This document shows, piece after piece, positions 17,334 to 24,076 of a stretch of 24,172 nt of DNA (position 1 is its first letter; every line of letters begins with the position of its first letter). This DNA comes from an uncultured Bacteriovorax sp. Its GTDB lineage: Bacteria > Bdellovibrionota > Bacteriovoracia > Bacteriovoracales > Bacteriovoracaceae. Location of the stretch: positions 1-24,172 of the forward strand of contig CAMLRB010000024.1 of the NCBI GenBank assembly GCA_946482295.1, written 5' to 3'. Both the position numbers and the translations under genes were made by a program. Under the pieces are notes generated by a model, which had not been told where the DNA came from, did no database searches, and saw nothing but the letters and a program-made list of their open reading frames with translations.

Positions 17334-18353
17334 TTGACATCAAACCTCTGGGGCACAAACGCCACTCAATTTTTCTTCGAACTTAATCCTGATTTGGTTT
17401 TGGAGACGGTTGAGAAGCTCGGCTTCAGGACAACGGGGCGTGTTCTCACGATGAACTCGATGGAAAATCGCGTTTATGAAGTGGAGATTGAATCCGACTC
17501 TCCAAATCCAAGTGACCACTCTAAAATCATAAAATTTTATCGCCCAGGTAGATGGACGAAGGACCAAATACAAGAGGAACATGACTTCCTTCTCGATCTC
17601 ACTGAGTTTGAAGTTCCGGTCATTGCCCCTCTCACATTCAATGATCAAACACTTTTCACTCTTCCCGATCCAGAACTTTTTTATACTGTTTTTCCTAAGC
17701 AAGGTGGACGTGCTCCAGATGAGTTCACATTAGAAGAAATCGAACAAGTCGGTCGTTTGCTAGCTCGCCTTCATAACGTCGGCAGTATGAAAAAAGCTTC
17801 CAACAGACTCAAACTTTCTCCTGATACCTACTTAAAATCCAATTTGGAATTTCTCATCGGCCAAAAAATTGTTCCTTCTCATTATGAGCTTTCTTATAAA
17901 ACGCTATTAGAGAATATCTACAAACAAACAAAAGATGCTTTTAACAATGTTAACTTCCAACGCATTCACGGTGACTGCCATCTTGGAAATATTTTAAAGC
18001 GTGAAGAGACCTTTCATCTCATCGATTTCGACGATATGGTTGTGGGCCCCGTTGTTCAAGATATGTGGCTTTTACTTCCAGGTAATGATGAATATGCAGA
18101 GCAGATGCGTGCAAGCCTCCTGGAAGGTTACACGCAGATGAGAGATTTTAACTACGAAGAGTTGAAACTGACAGAAGTGCTTCGAACACTCAGAATGATT
18201 AATTACTCGGCGTGGATAGCGAAACGTTATGATGATCCAGCTTTTAAAAATGCTTTTCCATTTTTTGATTCACCTAATTACTGGGAAGGTCAAATTAATG
18301 ACCTTCGCCAGCAACAATACTTACTAGAACAAACACATGATCGAGAGTTCTAA
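17334..18353 (+). CDS. srkA: Stress response kinase A (SrkA/RdoA/YihE), TTG start
   Basis: A Ser/Thr protein kinase of the choline-kinase fold that in E. coli protects against stress-induced death and is linked to the Cpx response. The 339-aa protein follows E. coli SrkA along its length: FELNPDLVLETVEKLGF, NSMENRVYEVE, IIKFYRPGRWTKDQIQEEH (ATP-binding Lys67), EVPVIAPL, the catalytic loop RIHGDCHLGNIL (Asp214, Asn219), LIDFDDM (Asp231) and GPVVQDMWLLLPG. The TTG at 17334 was chosen because AAGGA ends six bases upstream and N-terminal family similarity starts right after it; the next ATG would delete the first 40 residues. Co-transcribed with speD. Its last 30 nt overlap a convergent lipoprotein gene. 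Confidence 0.92.
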   Translation: MTSNLWGTNATQFFFELNPDLVLETVEKLGFRTTGRVLTMNSMENRVYEVEIESDSPNPSDHSKIIKFYRPGRWTKDQIQEEHDFLLDLTEFEVPVIAPLTFNDQTLFTLPDPELFYTVFPKQGGRAPDEFTLEEIEQVGRLLARLHNVGSMKKASNRLKLSPDTYLKSNLEFLIGQKIVPSHYELSYKTLLENIYKQTKDAFNNVNFQRIHGDCHLGNILKREETFHLIDFDDMVVGPVVQDMWLLLPGNDEYAEQMRASLLEGYTQMRDFNYEELKLTEVLRTLRMINYSAWIAKRYDDPAFKNAFPFFDSPNYWEGQINDLRQQQYLLEQTHDREF

Positions 18354-18860
18354 TGTTTCTTCGTCAATGAACTTGAACACAGTTTTTGCATCACCTTTTT
18401 CAATGAATTCGAACGAACCTAAAATTAAATTCTCCTCATCAAATTCAGAACCTTCTACACGATTAAGAATTGTAGATTGACCTTCAAAGACGAGATTCAA
18501 TTCCCGCTCATCTGCCTCTACTTCCATCTCAACATTTGCGCCTAAAGTGATACTGCATCGATCCCCTGAATCGCTTACTGTTGACTTCTCAAAGCTAGTT
18601 AGAGTTTTTAGTTTTCCATTTTTAATTTGATACTTTCCTGTCGCTTTAACTTCAAGAGCAATTCCTTTTTTCGGTTCTGCAACTGAAGGTTGTTGTGCTG
18701 CCGGATCTTCCGGAGTCTGTCCTGTGATACGACGGAACTCATTACAGTCCATTGGTTTATCGTTGTATGTACAACTCTCAGCTTTTTTGGCCACTTGAGA
18801 ATCTGAATCACATCCAACCGCGAATACTAAGAACGAAAGAACTAAAATTGCATTTTTCAT
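18324..18860 (-). CDS. Putative lipoprotein, paralogue of the one at 19743-20264
   Basis: A 178-aa protein with a lipoprotein signal peptide (lipobox FAVGC, Cys17), so probably anchored to the outer or inner membrane. I recognise no known domain. It shares with the gene at 19743 a Cys-x8-Cys-NEFRR motif (30-44), ADEREL (116-121), LGSF (147-150) and a Cys three residues from the C-terminus (Cys176), plus Cys102. This points to a duplicated family with two possible disulfides. A Pro/Ala/Gln linker lies at about 49-63. The ATG has a strong AAGGGGGG site. It has its own sigma-54-type promoter 33 nt upstream. Its 3' end overlaps srkA by 30 nt. Confidence 0.75.
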   Translation of the reverse strand: MKNAILVLSFLVFAVGCDSDSQVAKKAESCTYNDKPMDCNEFRRITGQTPEDPAAQQPSVAEPKKGIALEVKATGKYQIKNGKLKTLTSFEKSTVSDSGDRCSITLGANVEMEVEADERELNLVFEGQSTILNRVEGSEFDEENLILGSFEFIEKGDAKTVFKFIDEETLELSIMCLF

Positions 18861-18892
18861 AAGAACCCCCCTTTGGTTTTGGAAGTCTCTAT

Positions 18893-18908
18893 AGCAAGGG
18901 GCGTGCCA
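18893..18908 (-). promoter_or_regulatory. Sigma-54 (RpoN) promoter, -24/-12 elements
   Basis: On the minus strand the sequence reads TGGCACGCCCCTTGCT: the -24 element TGGCAC (18903-18908), a 5-nt spacer, and the -12 element TTGCT (18893-18897). This fits the RpoN consensus TGGCACG-N4-TTGCW exactly. Transcription would start near 18882, leaving a leader of about 20 nt that contains the AAGGGGGG ribosome-binding site of the lipoprotein gene. A short dyad, TACTTT-AG-AAAGTA (18931-18944), lies upstream and might bind an enhancer-binding protein, though it is closer than usual. Confidence 0.78.
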
Positions 18909-18957
18909 AACAAATGACGTGTTTTATCAGTACTTTAGAAAGTAACCGCGTAATGTT

Positions 18958-19698
18958 TTAGATATTTTTCGTATTATTTTTAATACAAAAAGGAAGATTG
19001 TGAAAATTCGTTTTTAGATTTAAGAGCACTCGCCTCTCTTCGGAGAGCACTTGCCAGTAATAAGATTTCTCAGGCAATAATCGATGGCGTGCCACTTTGC
19101 TTAAAACCTGATTTTTAAGGATGTGAACACCAACTCTTAGATTAAAAGTGGGGTCCACGAGATCAATCGCTTCAATATGTCCTAACGAGTCTTTAGTGTG
19201 GTTTCTCGCTGCTTGTTCATCAATTTGCAAGAGTCCCACATTGATGGTGTTGTCGGACGGATTACGAGTTCTGAGAGCAACTCTGAAATCTGATTCAGCT
19301 TCCGCTATGGCGGCGAGAAAAACGGTGTAAAAAATCTTTTTCTTTTTGAGACTAAGTTCATTAAATGGCAAACAGTTCAATTTTTGCAAATCAACTGAAG
19401 ATACTTTTGTTTTTAAGAGGGGTTCAATCTCTGGGCGATTGAGTTCGTCCATCACCGCTTCAGTATAGGATTTCTCCCACTTCAATTTGCGTGTGGATTG
19501 ATTGATTCGAATATCAGTTGTTTCTGGAACAGGTACTTCAATCGGTGCAGGGATTGGTGCAGGAACGTTCACCGGAGTTGAGGGGGTTTCCACTTCCTTT
19601 TTTGGAGGAGCTTCTGCCGTCGACAATGCTTGAACTGTATTTTCATTGCATGAAGAGACGAGCGCCATCATTAAAAATGTAAGTGAAAGTTTAAGCAT
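18958..19698 (-). CDS. Lytic-transglycosylase-like lipoprotein (SLT fold)
   Basis: A 246-aa exported protein. The signal peptide ends in LVSSC (Cys17), a plausible lipobox. A Pro-rich linker of about 30 residues (31-60, VPAPIPAPIEVPVPE) follows, then a domain resembling soluble lytic transglycosylases: AAIAEAESDF with the candidate catalytic Glu at 135, NVGLLQI (153-159, family GLxQI), and a helix with LRVGVHILKNQV (187-198) like the family's N-x3-G-x2-YL segment. Such enzymes cleave the glycan strands of peptidoglycan. The match is short and divergent, so function is likely but not certain. It sits between two paralogous lipoproteins at the end of the folE operon. Confidence 0.68.
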   Translation of the reverse strand: MLKLSLTFLMMALVSSCNENTVQALSTAEAPPKKEVETPSTPVNVPAPIPAPIEVPVPETTDIRINQSTRKLKWEKSYTEAVMDELNRPEIEPLLKTKVSSVDLQKLNCLPFNELSLKKKKIFYTVFLAAIAEAESDFRVALRTRNPSDNTINVGLLQIDEQAARNHTKDSLGHIEAIDLVDPTFNLRVGVHILKNQVLSKVARHRLLPEKSYYWQVLSEERRVLLNLKTNFHNLPFCIKNNTKNI

Positions 19699-19742
19699 AT
19701 CCCTAAACTCTAACGATAAGTTTTTAAGCTGTAAATGCGCTC

Positions 19743-20264
19743 TTACTTACGAGTAAAGTAACATCTATGAAGGACTTCTATTTCTGTCGCAGAAATTTTT
19801 AGAAGAGTTGATGTACGCGAGAATTCTGAGGCCGACATGAATGTGCCCAAGTGATAAGCGTTAGGATTGATCGTGCTTCCGTATTCGCGTTGAAAGAACT
19901 CTGCGGCTCCGTCTTGCTCTAATTGCAATTCACGCTCGTCAGCTGTCACATTAAATGCTCCACTGCGCTTTGAGATCATACATGTATAGATCGAGTTGCC
20001 TTCTGTTTTTGAAGCTTCGCCCACAATATCTTTTTCCGTTTTAAGAACACCATCAACGAGTGTGTATTTTGTTTTAATAACGACATCGACGGCCAGAGGC
20101 GCTTTTATAGGTTTCTGCTCTGGTTGAGGTTTTTGTTCTTCACGTCTTCTAAATTCATCACAGCTTACTTTTACGCCATTGATTGAGCAGTCTTCGCTTT
20201 TCTTTTCAGACTTACATGCAACAATAGTTAATCCAATAAGTGAGATGAGAAGAAGATGTTTCAT
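19743..20264 (-). CDS. Putative lipoprotein, paralogue of the one at 18324-18860
   Basis: A 173-aa protein with signal peptide and lipobox (TIVAC, Cys17). No known domain recognised. It shares with its neighbour a Cys-x8-Cys-DEFRR motif (26-40), ADEREL (108-113), LGTF (139-142), and Cys95 and Cys168 in equivalent places. A Pro/Gln/Lys-rich spacer lies at 42-55. Its start is only 2 nt after the folE stop, with AAGG eight bases before the ATG, so it is transcribed with folE and queD although its product belongs to the envelope. Confidence 0.75.
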   Translation of the reverse strand: MKHLLLISLIGLTIVACKSEKKSEDCSINGVKVSCDEFRRREEQKPQPEQKPIKAPLAVDVVIKTKYTLVDGVLKTEKDIVGEASKTEGNSIYTCMISKRSGAFNVTADERELQLEQDGAAEFFQREYGSTINPNAYHLGTFMSASEFSRTSTLLKISATEIEVLHRCYFTRK

Positions 20265-20266
20265 GA

Positions 20267-20908
20267 TTATGGCCTTGGGATCGCGTTTAAAAATTCTAAT
20301 CTATGAGCGGTGTCGGCTTTAAAAACACCAGAGAGTTTACTCGTACGTGTAAGTGCCGTTTCGTCTTTAACTCCACGAAGTTTTACACAAGTATGAGTAG
20401 CGTCTGTGACAACAGCAACATCATCAGTTTCAAGAATGTTCACTAAGGCCTGGTGAATTTGCAGAGTCATGCGCTCTTGAATTTGCGGACGACGAGCAAA
20501 ATAATCGACAATGCGATTAAGTTTTGAAAGCCCAATGACCTTATCTTTTGGAATGTAAGCGACATGTGTTTTTCCGATGATCGGCACAAAGTGGTGCTCA
20601 CAAACAGAGTTCGTCACAATATTAAATTCAATAACAGCGTGATCGTAATCGAACTTGTTATCAACGATTGTAATCTTTGGAAAATTCTCTGTTTGAAGTC
20701 CGTAGAAAACTTCATCCACATACATCTTGGCCACGCGGTGAGGAGTTTCACTGAGAGAATCATCAGTGAGATCCATTCCAAGCGTTTCCATAATTTCTTT
20801 GAAAAGATTTTTGATTTTTTCTTTTTTCTGTTCGCGCGTAAGTCCTGTCTCCACCATTGGTGTCGGAGTGACTTTTTTCAAAATTGCTTTTGGGTCAACC
20901 ATACTCAT
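20267..20908 (-). CDS. folE: GTP cyclohydrolase I
   Basis: Converts GTP to 7,8-dihydroneopterin triphosphate, the first step of folate, tetrahydropterin and queuosine synthesis. From the start MSMVDP the protein is 213 aa (E. coli 222). The zinc ligands are visible: Cys103 and His106 in VCEHHFVP, and Cys174 in THTCVKLRG. The family motifs ETPHRVAKMY (54-63) and GLSKLNRIVDYFARRPQIQERMT (126-148) are intact. The frame stays open for 44 more codons upstream, but those overlap queD and add an unlikely basic N-terminus. AGGA is present but 11 nt away. queD lies 13 nt upstream, so the pair probably feeds queuosine synthesis as well as folate. Confidence 0.95.
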   Translation of the reverse strand: MSMVDPKAILKKVTPTPMVETGLTREQKKEKIKNLFKEIMETLGMDLTDDSLSETPHRVAKMYVDEVFYGLQTENFPKITIVDNKFDYDHAVIEFNIVTNSVCEHHFVPIIGKTHVAYIPKDKVIGLSKLNRIVDYFARRPQIQERMTLQIHQALVNILETDDVAVVTDATHTCVKLRGVKDETALTRTSKLSGVFKADTAHRLEFLNAIPRP

Positions 20909-20921
20909 AAAAATATTTTTC

Positions 20922-21377
20922 CTAGGCCGGATTTGCGCCAGCTCTTTCTTCTTCGTAATAAGCAGAATTTTTTTCGTTTTCCGCTGTCTCAACTTTAAAA
21001 CACCACACTCGCCCATTTGTTTTTTGGTTGAGGTAGTCATTCATTTTTTTGTGTAAATATTTAGACGTTCCTTCCATGCCAACACTTGGAAGTACTCTTA
21101 GTTTTACGATTCCGCGTTTATGCATTTCTTCAAACAACGGCAACTCCGGATCATCTTGATTGATCAAACAAGCATGATCAAAAGTATCTTCGAGAAATTC
21201 TTTAAATTCTTTGAAGCCACCAAAGTTCATCACCCAGTCTTTTTCATCCAAGTGCGTACACTTAAACCAAAACGTAAATGAACGGGAATAACCATGAACG
21301 AAACGGCAGTGACCTTCATCGCGCCATTGGCGATGGGTGCAGGGATACCCTATAAATTTTTTGGTCGAAACAAACAT
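20922..21377 (-). CDS. queD: QueD/6-pyruvoyl-tetrahydropterin synthase family protein, CxHRQW variant
   Basis: A 151-aa member of the PTPS/QueD family, which turns dihydroneopterin triphosphate into 6-carboxy-tetrahydropterin for queuosine. Landmarks are CTHRQW (His15), HCRFVHGYS (Cys24, His28), VMNFGGFKEFKEFLE, the FDHACLI motif with the active-site Asp-His, and the C-terminal VETAENEKNSAYYE. In E. coli QueD the zinc is held by three His including both of HGH; here the second is Tyr30 (HGYS). As I recall, alphaproteobacterial relatives have the same CxHRQ/HGYS form, so it looks like a subfamily rather than a defect. AAGGA lies 9 nt upstream of the ATG. Operon with folE. Confidence 0.85.
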   Translation of the reverse strand: MFVSTKKFIGYPCTHRQWRDEGHCRFVHGYSRSFTFWFKCTHLDEKDWVMNFGGFKEFKEFLEDTFDHACLINQDDPELPLFEEMHKRGIVKLRVLPSVGMEGTSKYLHKKMNDYLNQKTNGRVWCFKVETAENEKNSAYYEEERAGANPA

Positions 21378-21392
21378 CTGTCCGATTCCTTT

Positions 21393-22352
21393 TCAATGCC
21401 TAAATTCAAGCGCTTGAAATCTACCATCGAACTCTACGACATACAAGAGACCATGAATTTTCGACTCATTTAAAAAGGTGATTTGGAGTCCAGAGGCCTC
21501 CATCAAGGTATCAAGAAGCTTCCTTTGATCAAATTGCTGGTAAATCCCCATGAAATTGACTTCAATGGTTGCCAGACATCCAGAAGTTGGAACCAGGGGA
21601 AAATGAGAGCTCATGGGATTGGTATTCTTGCGGCCAGTTCCATGAATACGAAGCAAACTGCGCCCCAACTCGCGGGCGACGATCGATTGTTTCCACCAAT
21701 CTTGCTCCGTATGGTTTGCAGGGAGGTATTGATGAAATTCAGGTAGAAAATTCACAATCAGGCGACGGTGAACGCCGAACTCATAAGGATGATTGGCCTC
21801 TGGCATGACTGCATCGATGGAAAAAACTCCCTGGGGAGTGTTCCCATTAGAATGATTGAAGGCCAGATCTCTACTCGATAAACCAAGCACAGGAACTGAC
21901 CACAAATGTCCTTCTTGAGTGGTGTGAAATTTTCCATCGTTTTTACGAATGAGGATTTTACCTGGACGGTAACGATCATGATGCAAAAGTGCGATGATCG
22001 AGAGTTTGCCTGGATTAAAATTGAGAAGCTCTTGCAGATCTTTCGTTCCCAGTAGTTCTGGATTCAAACTCGCTTTAAAGAGATCCCATTCTTTCCTATG
22101 AGAATTTCTTAGTTCACTGAAAAATTCAATCGGCAAATATTCATGAAAACTAAAAAGATGAAACACTTGTTGAGTGGAAAGCGTTTTACCATCAAGTTCA
22201 CGAATAAATGTCGGTAGTGTGTGTCCCAGAGTGTGGAACATGAGTTTTTCTTCGAAATTAAGTTTGGACCAGTCGAGATCGGCGGGAAGAGAAAAAGACT
22301 TTCCTTTCTCCTGCCCGAAGAGCAAAGGAAGGAAAGTCTTTAAATAATTCAT
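21393..22352 (-). CDS. YkuD-like L,D-transpeptidase candidate
   Basis: A 319-aa protein. The C-terminal half has the order of motifs seen in YkuD-type L,D-transpeptidases: GNTPQGVF (about 170-177), LLRIHGTG (His237) and PTSGCLA (Ser257, Cys259), where Cys would be the nucleophile. Such enzymes make 3-3 crosslinks or attach proteins to peptidoglycan. The N-terminal half (1-150) is helical and not recognised. The N-terminus is only mildly hydrophobic and not a convincing signal peptide, which is odd for a cell-wall enzyme. The ATG at 22350-22352 was preferred over the TTG just before it. It starts 6 nt after slyD with little ribosome-binding sequence, so it is probably coupled. Confidence 0.5.
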   Translation of the reverse strand: MNYLKTFLPLLFGQEKGKSFSLPADLDWSKLNFEEKLMFHTLGHTLPTFIRELDGKTLSTQQVFHLFSFHEYLPIEFFSELRNSHRKEWDLFKASLNPELLGTKDLQELLNFNPGKLSIIALLHHDRYRPGKILIRKNDGKFHTTQEGHLWSVPVLGLSSRDLAFNHSNGNTPQGVFSIDAVMPEANHPYEFGVHRRLIVNFLPEFHQYLPANHTEQDWWKQSIVARELGRSLLRIHGTGRKNTNPMSSHFPLVPTSGCLATIEVNFMGIYQQFDQRKLLDTLMEASGLQITFLNESKIHGLLYVVEFDGRFQALEFRH

Positions 22353-22358
22353 CAAGAC

Positions 22359-22841
22359 TTAGTGGTGGTGACCGTGCTCGCCGTGAACGTGTCCGTGAGC
22401 AAGTTCTTCAGCTGAAGCTTCGCGAACTTCTTTAACAGTTACGTCAAAGTGAAGTTCAACACCAGCAAGTGGGTGGTTTCCATCTACAGTAACAGTGTCA
22501 CCTTCGATTTTTGTTACAGATACAACAAGTTCACCTTGTTCAGTATCAACTTCAAATTGCATTCCAACTTCTAGGCCTTCGTTTGACTCGAATTGAGCGC
22601 GAGGAACTGATTGGCAAAGAGCATCGTTACGTTCGCCGTAAGCGTCTTTTGGTGCAATTGTTACTTTTAGGTTATCGCCTGATTTTTTACCTTCAAGAGC
22701 GTTTTCTAATCCTGGGATAAGGTTACCAATCCCCTGGATGTAATAAAGTGGTCCGTGGTTAGCAGATGAATCGATCATCTTGCCGTCTTTGTCTGTTAGT
22801 TTGTAGTCGATACCAACAACTTTGTTTTTTGCAACTTGCAT
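22359..22841 (-). CDS. slyD: FKBP-type peptidyl-prolyl isomerase, SlyD-like, with His-rich tail
   Basis: A cytoplasmic chaperone and prolyl isomerase that also binds nickel and other metals. The 160-aa protein has the split FKBP domain (about 1-70 and 120-145), the insert-in-flap chaperone domain between them (about 72-120), and IPGLENALEGKKSGD, a typical FKBP segment. The C-terminus ends in HGHVHGEHGHHH with seven His, shorter than the Cys/His tail of E. coli SlyD (196 aa) but enough for metal binding. GGGGAA precedes the ATG. It follows ppiA by 37 nt with no terminator between. Confidence 0.93.
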   Translation of the reverse strand: MQVAKNKVVGIDYKLTDKDGKMIDSSANHGPLYYIQGIGNLIPGLENALEGKKSGDNLKVTIAPKDAYGERNDALCQSVPRAQFESNEGLEVGMQFEVDTEQGELVVSVTKIEGDTVTVDGNHPLAGVELHFDVTVKEVREASAEELAHGHVHGEHGHHH

Positions 22842-22878
22842 GGAAATTCCCCATCAAAAGATTTAAGGCCCTAAGCTA

Positions 22879-23436
22879 TCACTTCTTTTTCGTGATGTCT
22901 AAAATTATGACCGGATCCACAGGAACATCCTGGTGACCGTTTTTGCTTCCAGTTTTAACCAATTTGATTGTGTTCACGACAGGCATTCCAGCAGTTACTT
23001 TTCCAAAAACAGCGTATCCGAAACCTGCGTCAGAAGTATCGCGATGGTCGAGGAAAGGGTTATCGACAACATTAATGAAAAATTGAGATGTGGCACTGTC
23101 TACAATCCCTGTACGGGCCATAGCGAGTGTTCCTACTTCATTTTTTAAACCATTAGTTGCTTCGTTTTTAATAGGAGCTGTTGTTGGTTTTTCCGTCATA
23201 TCGGCCGTCATTCCTCCACCTTGAATCATAAAGTTGTTGATGACTCTGTGGAAGATTGTTTTTTTGTAGTGCCCTTTATCAACGTACGAAAGGAAGTTTT
23301 TAACTGTGATCGGAGCTTTGTCCTGAAACAGTTCAACTTCGATATCACCTTTGTTTGTTTTAATTGTGACTTTTGGATTGGCCGCGAATGCATTTGCACT
23401 CATGAACAATGCTACTGATAGAATCCATGCTTTCAT
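22879..23436 (-). CDS. ppiA: Periplasmic cyclophilin-type peptidyl-prolyl cis-trans isomerase
   Basis: Assists folding of exported proteins by isomerising proline bonds. The 185-aa protein (E. coli PpiA 190 aa) has a signal peptide [18 protein letters not shown] with cleavage after AFA (residue 18). Cyclophilin motifs follow in order: [28 protein letters not shown] (with the active-site Arg in FHRV), [22 protein letters not shown] and [18 protein letters not shown] lies within the last codons of the upstream gene, six bases before the ATG, so translation may be coupled. A cytoplasmic PpiB role is excluded by the signal peptide. Confidence 0.93.
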   Translation of the reverse strand: MKAWILSVALFMSANAFAANPKVTIKTNKGDIEVELFQDKAPITVKNFLSYVDKGHYKKTIFHRVINNFMIQGGGMTADMTEKPTTAPIKNEATNGLKNEVGTLAMARTGIVDSATSQFFINVVDNPFLDHRDTSDAGFGYAVFGKVTAGMPVVNTIKLVKTGSKNGHQDVPVDPVIILDITKKK

Positions 23437-23439
23437 TGT

Positions 23440-24072
23440 TTACCTCGATGTAAAAAGATTTTCATAAGCAGTGTATTTATTTTTATCTAATAGGTCTTCA
23501 CCTTTTAAGAATTTTTCTAAATATGGAATTGAGTCATGGCCCCAAAAAAGTTCACCAGAGACAATAAATGAAGGGACGCCGAAGAGTTTTTGATTGATAG
23601 CGTTTTCCAAATTTTGCTTAAGTTCACGTCGAGCGTCTTTGGCTTCCATTTTTTCAAACAATTCTGCTACTGGAAGATCTGTCTCTTGAAGGATGTTTTT
23701 AAGAACATCGTCGTTGCCAATATCCAGTCCTCTCGCCCAACCTGCCGTGTAAATCGCGTCGATTACATCTTTTTGACGATTGCCGGCCACCCCTTTTAAT
23801 GAAAGGCGAAGGGCATAGAGCGAATTGAAAGGAAGCTCTTTTGGCGTTGTAAAAGGAATGTTTCTTTCGGCCGTTTTACGGAGGAGGTCTTTAAAAAGAT
23901 AGTTGCGCTTAGGTTCAATTTGCGCCGGTCCTTTTGTTTCATAGTGAGTGATTAGACTCGCCATAGGTACGGGAATGTAATTGAAATCGTATTGTTGATT
24001 CTCTCGCACCCACGTCCACGCAAGGTAGGAATAAGGTGAGAGAAAATCAAACGTGAAATCAATTTTTGGCAT
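23440..24072 (-). CDS. DsbA-fold 2-hydroxychromene-2-carboxylate isomerase-like protein
   Basis: A 210-aa thioredoxin-fold protein of the HCCA isomerase/kappa-class GST family. Motifs are FTFDFLSPYSYLAW (6-19, Ser12 in the active-site position), KRNYLFKDLLRKTAERNIPF, NSLYALR, AGWARGLDIGNDDVL and the C-terminal GVPSFIVSGELFWGHD with the cis-Pro of the thioredoxin fold. There is no CxxC and no signal peptide, so it is not a periplasmic disulfide oxidase. Members use glutathione in aromatic degradation, but no such pathway is nearby and the real substrate is unknown. The start at MPKIDF removes 30 extra codons that overlap the upstream gene. It begins 4 nt after the ABC-F stop. Confidence 0.82.
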   Translation of the reverse strand: MPKIDFTFDFLSPYSYLAWTWVRENQQYDFNYIPVPMASLITHYETKGPAQIEPKRNYLFKDLLRKTAERNIPFTTPKELPFNSLYALRLSLKGVAGNRQKDVIDAIYTAGWARGLDIGNDDVLKNILQETDLPVAELFEKMEAKDARRELKQNLENAINQKLFGVPSFIVSGELFWGHDSIPYLEKFLKGEDLLDKNKYTAYENLFTSR

Positions 24073-24076
24073 GAAC

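Noticed and set aside
19707..19735. TTTACA-17-TAGAGT promoter before the transglycosylase-like gene
   Set aside because: The start point would be about 2 nt before the ATG, leaving out the ribosome-binding site, and the gene is within a co-directional run.
20909..21040. 44-codon N-terminal extension of folE
   Set aside because: It lies inside queD in another frame, has a basic composition unlike FolE, and the family starts near the chosen ATG.
20564..21056. Two hydrophobic plus-strand frames opposite folE/queD
   Set aside because: Phe/Ile-rich composition is what Lys/Glu-rich codons give on the opposite strand; no start signal.
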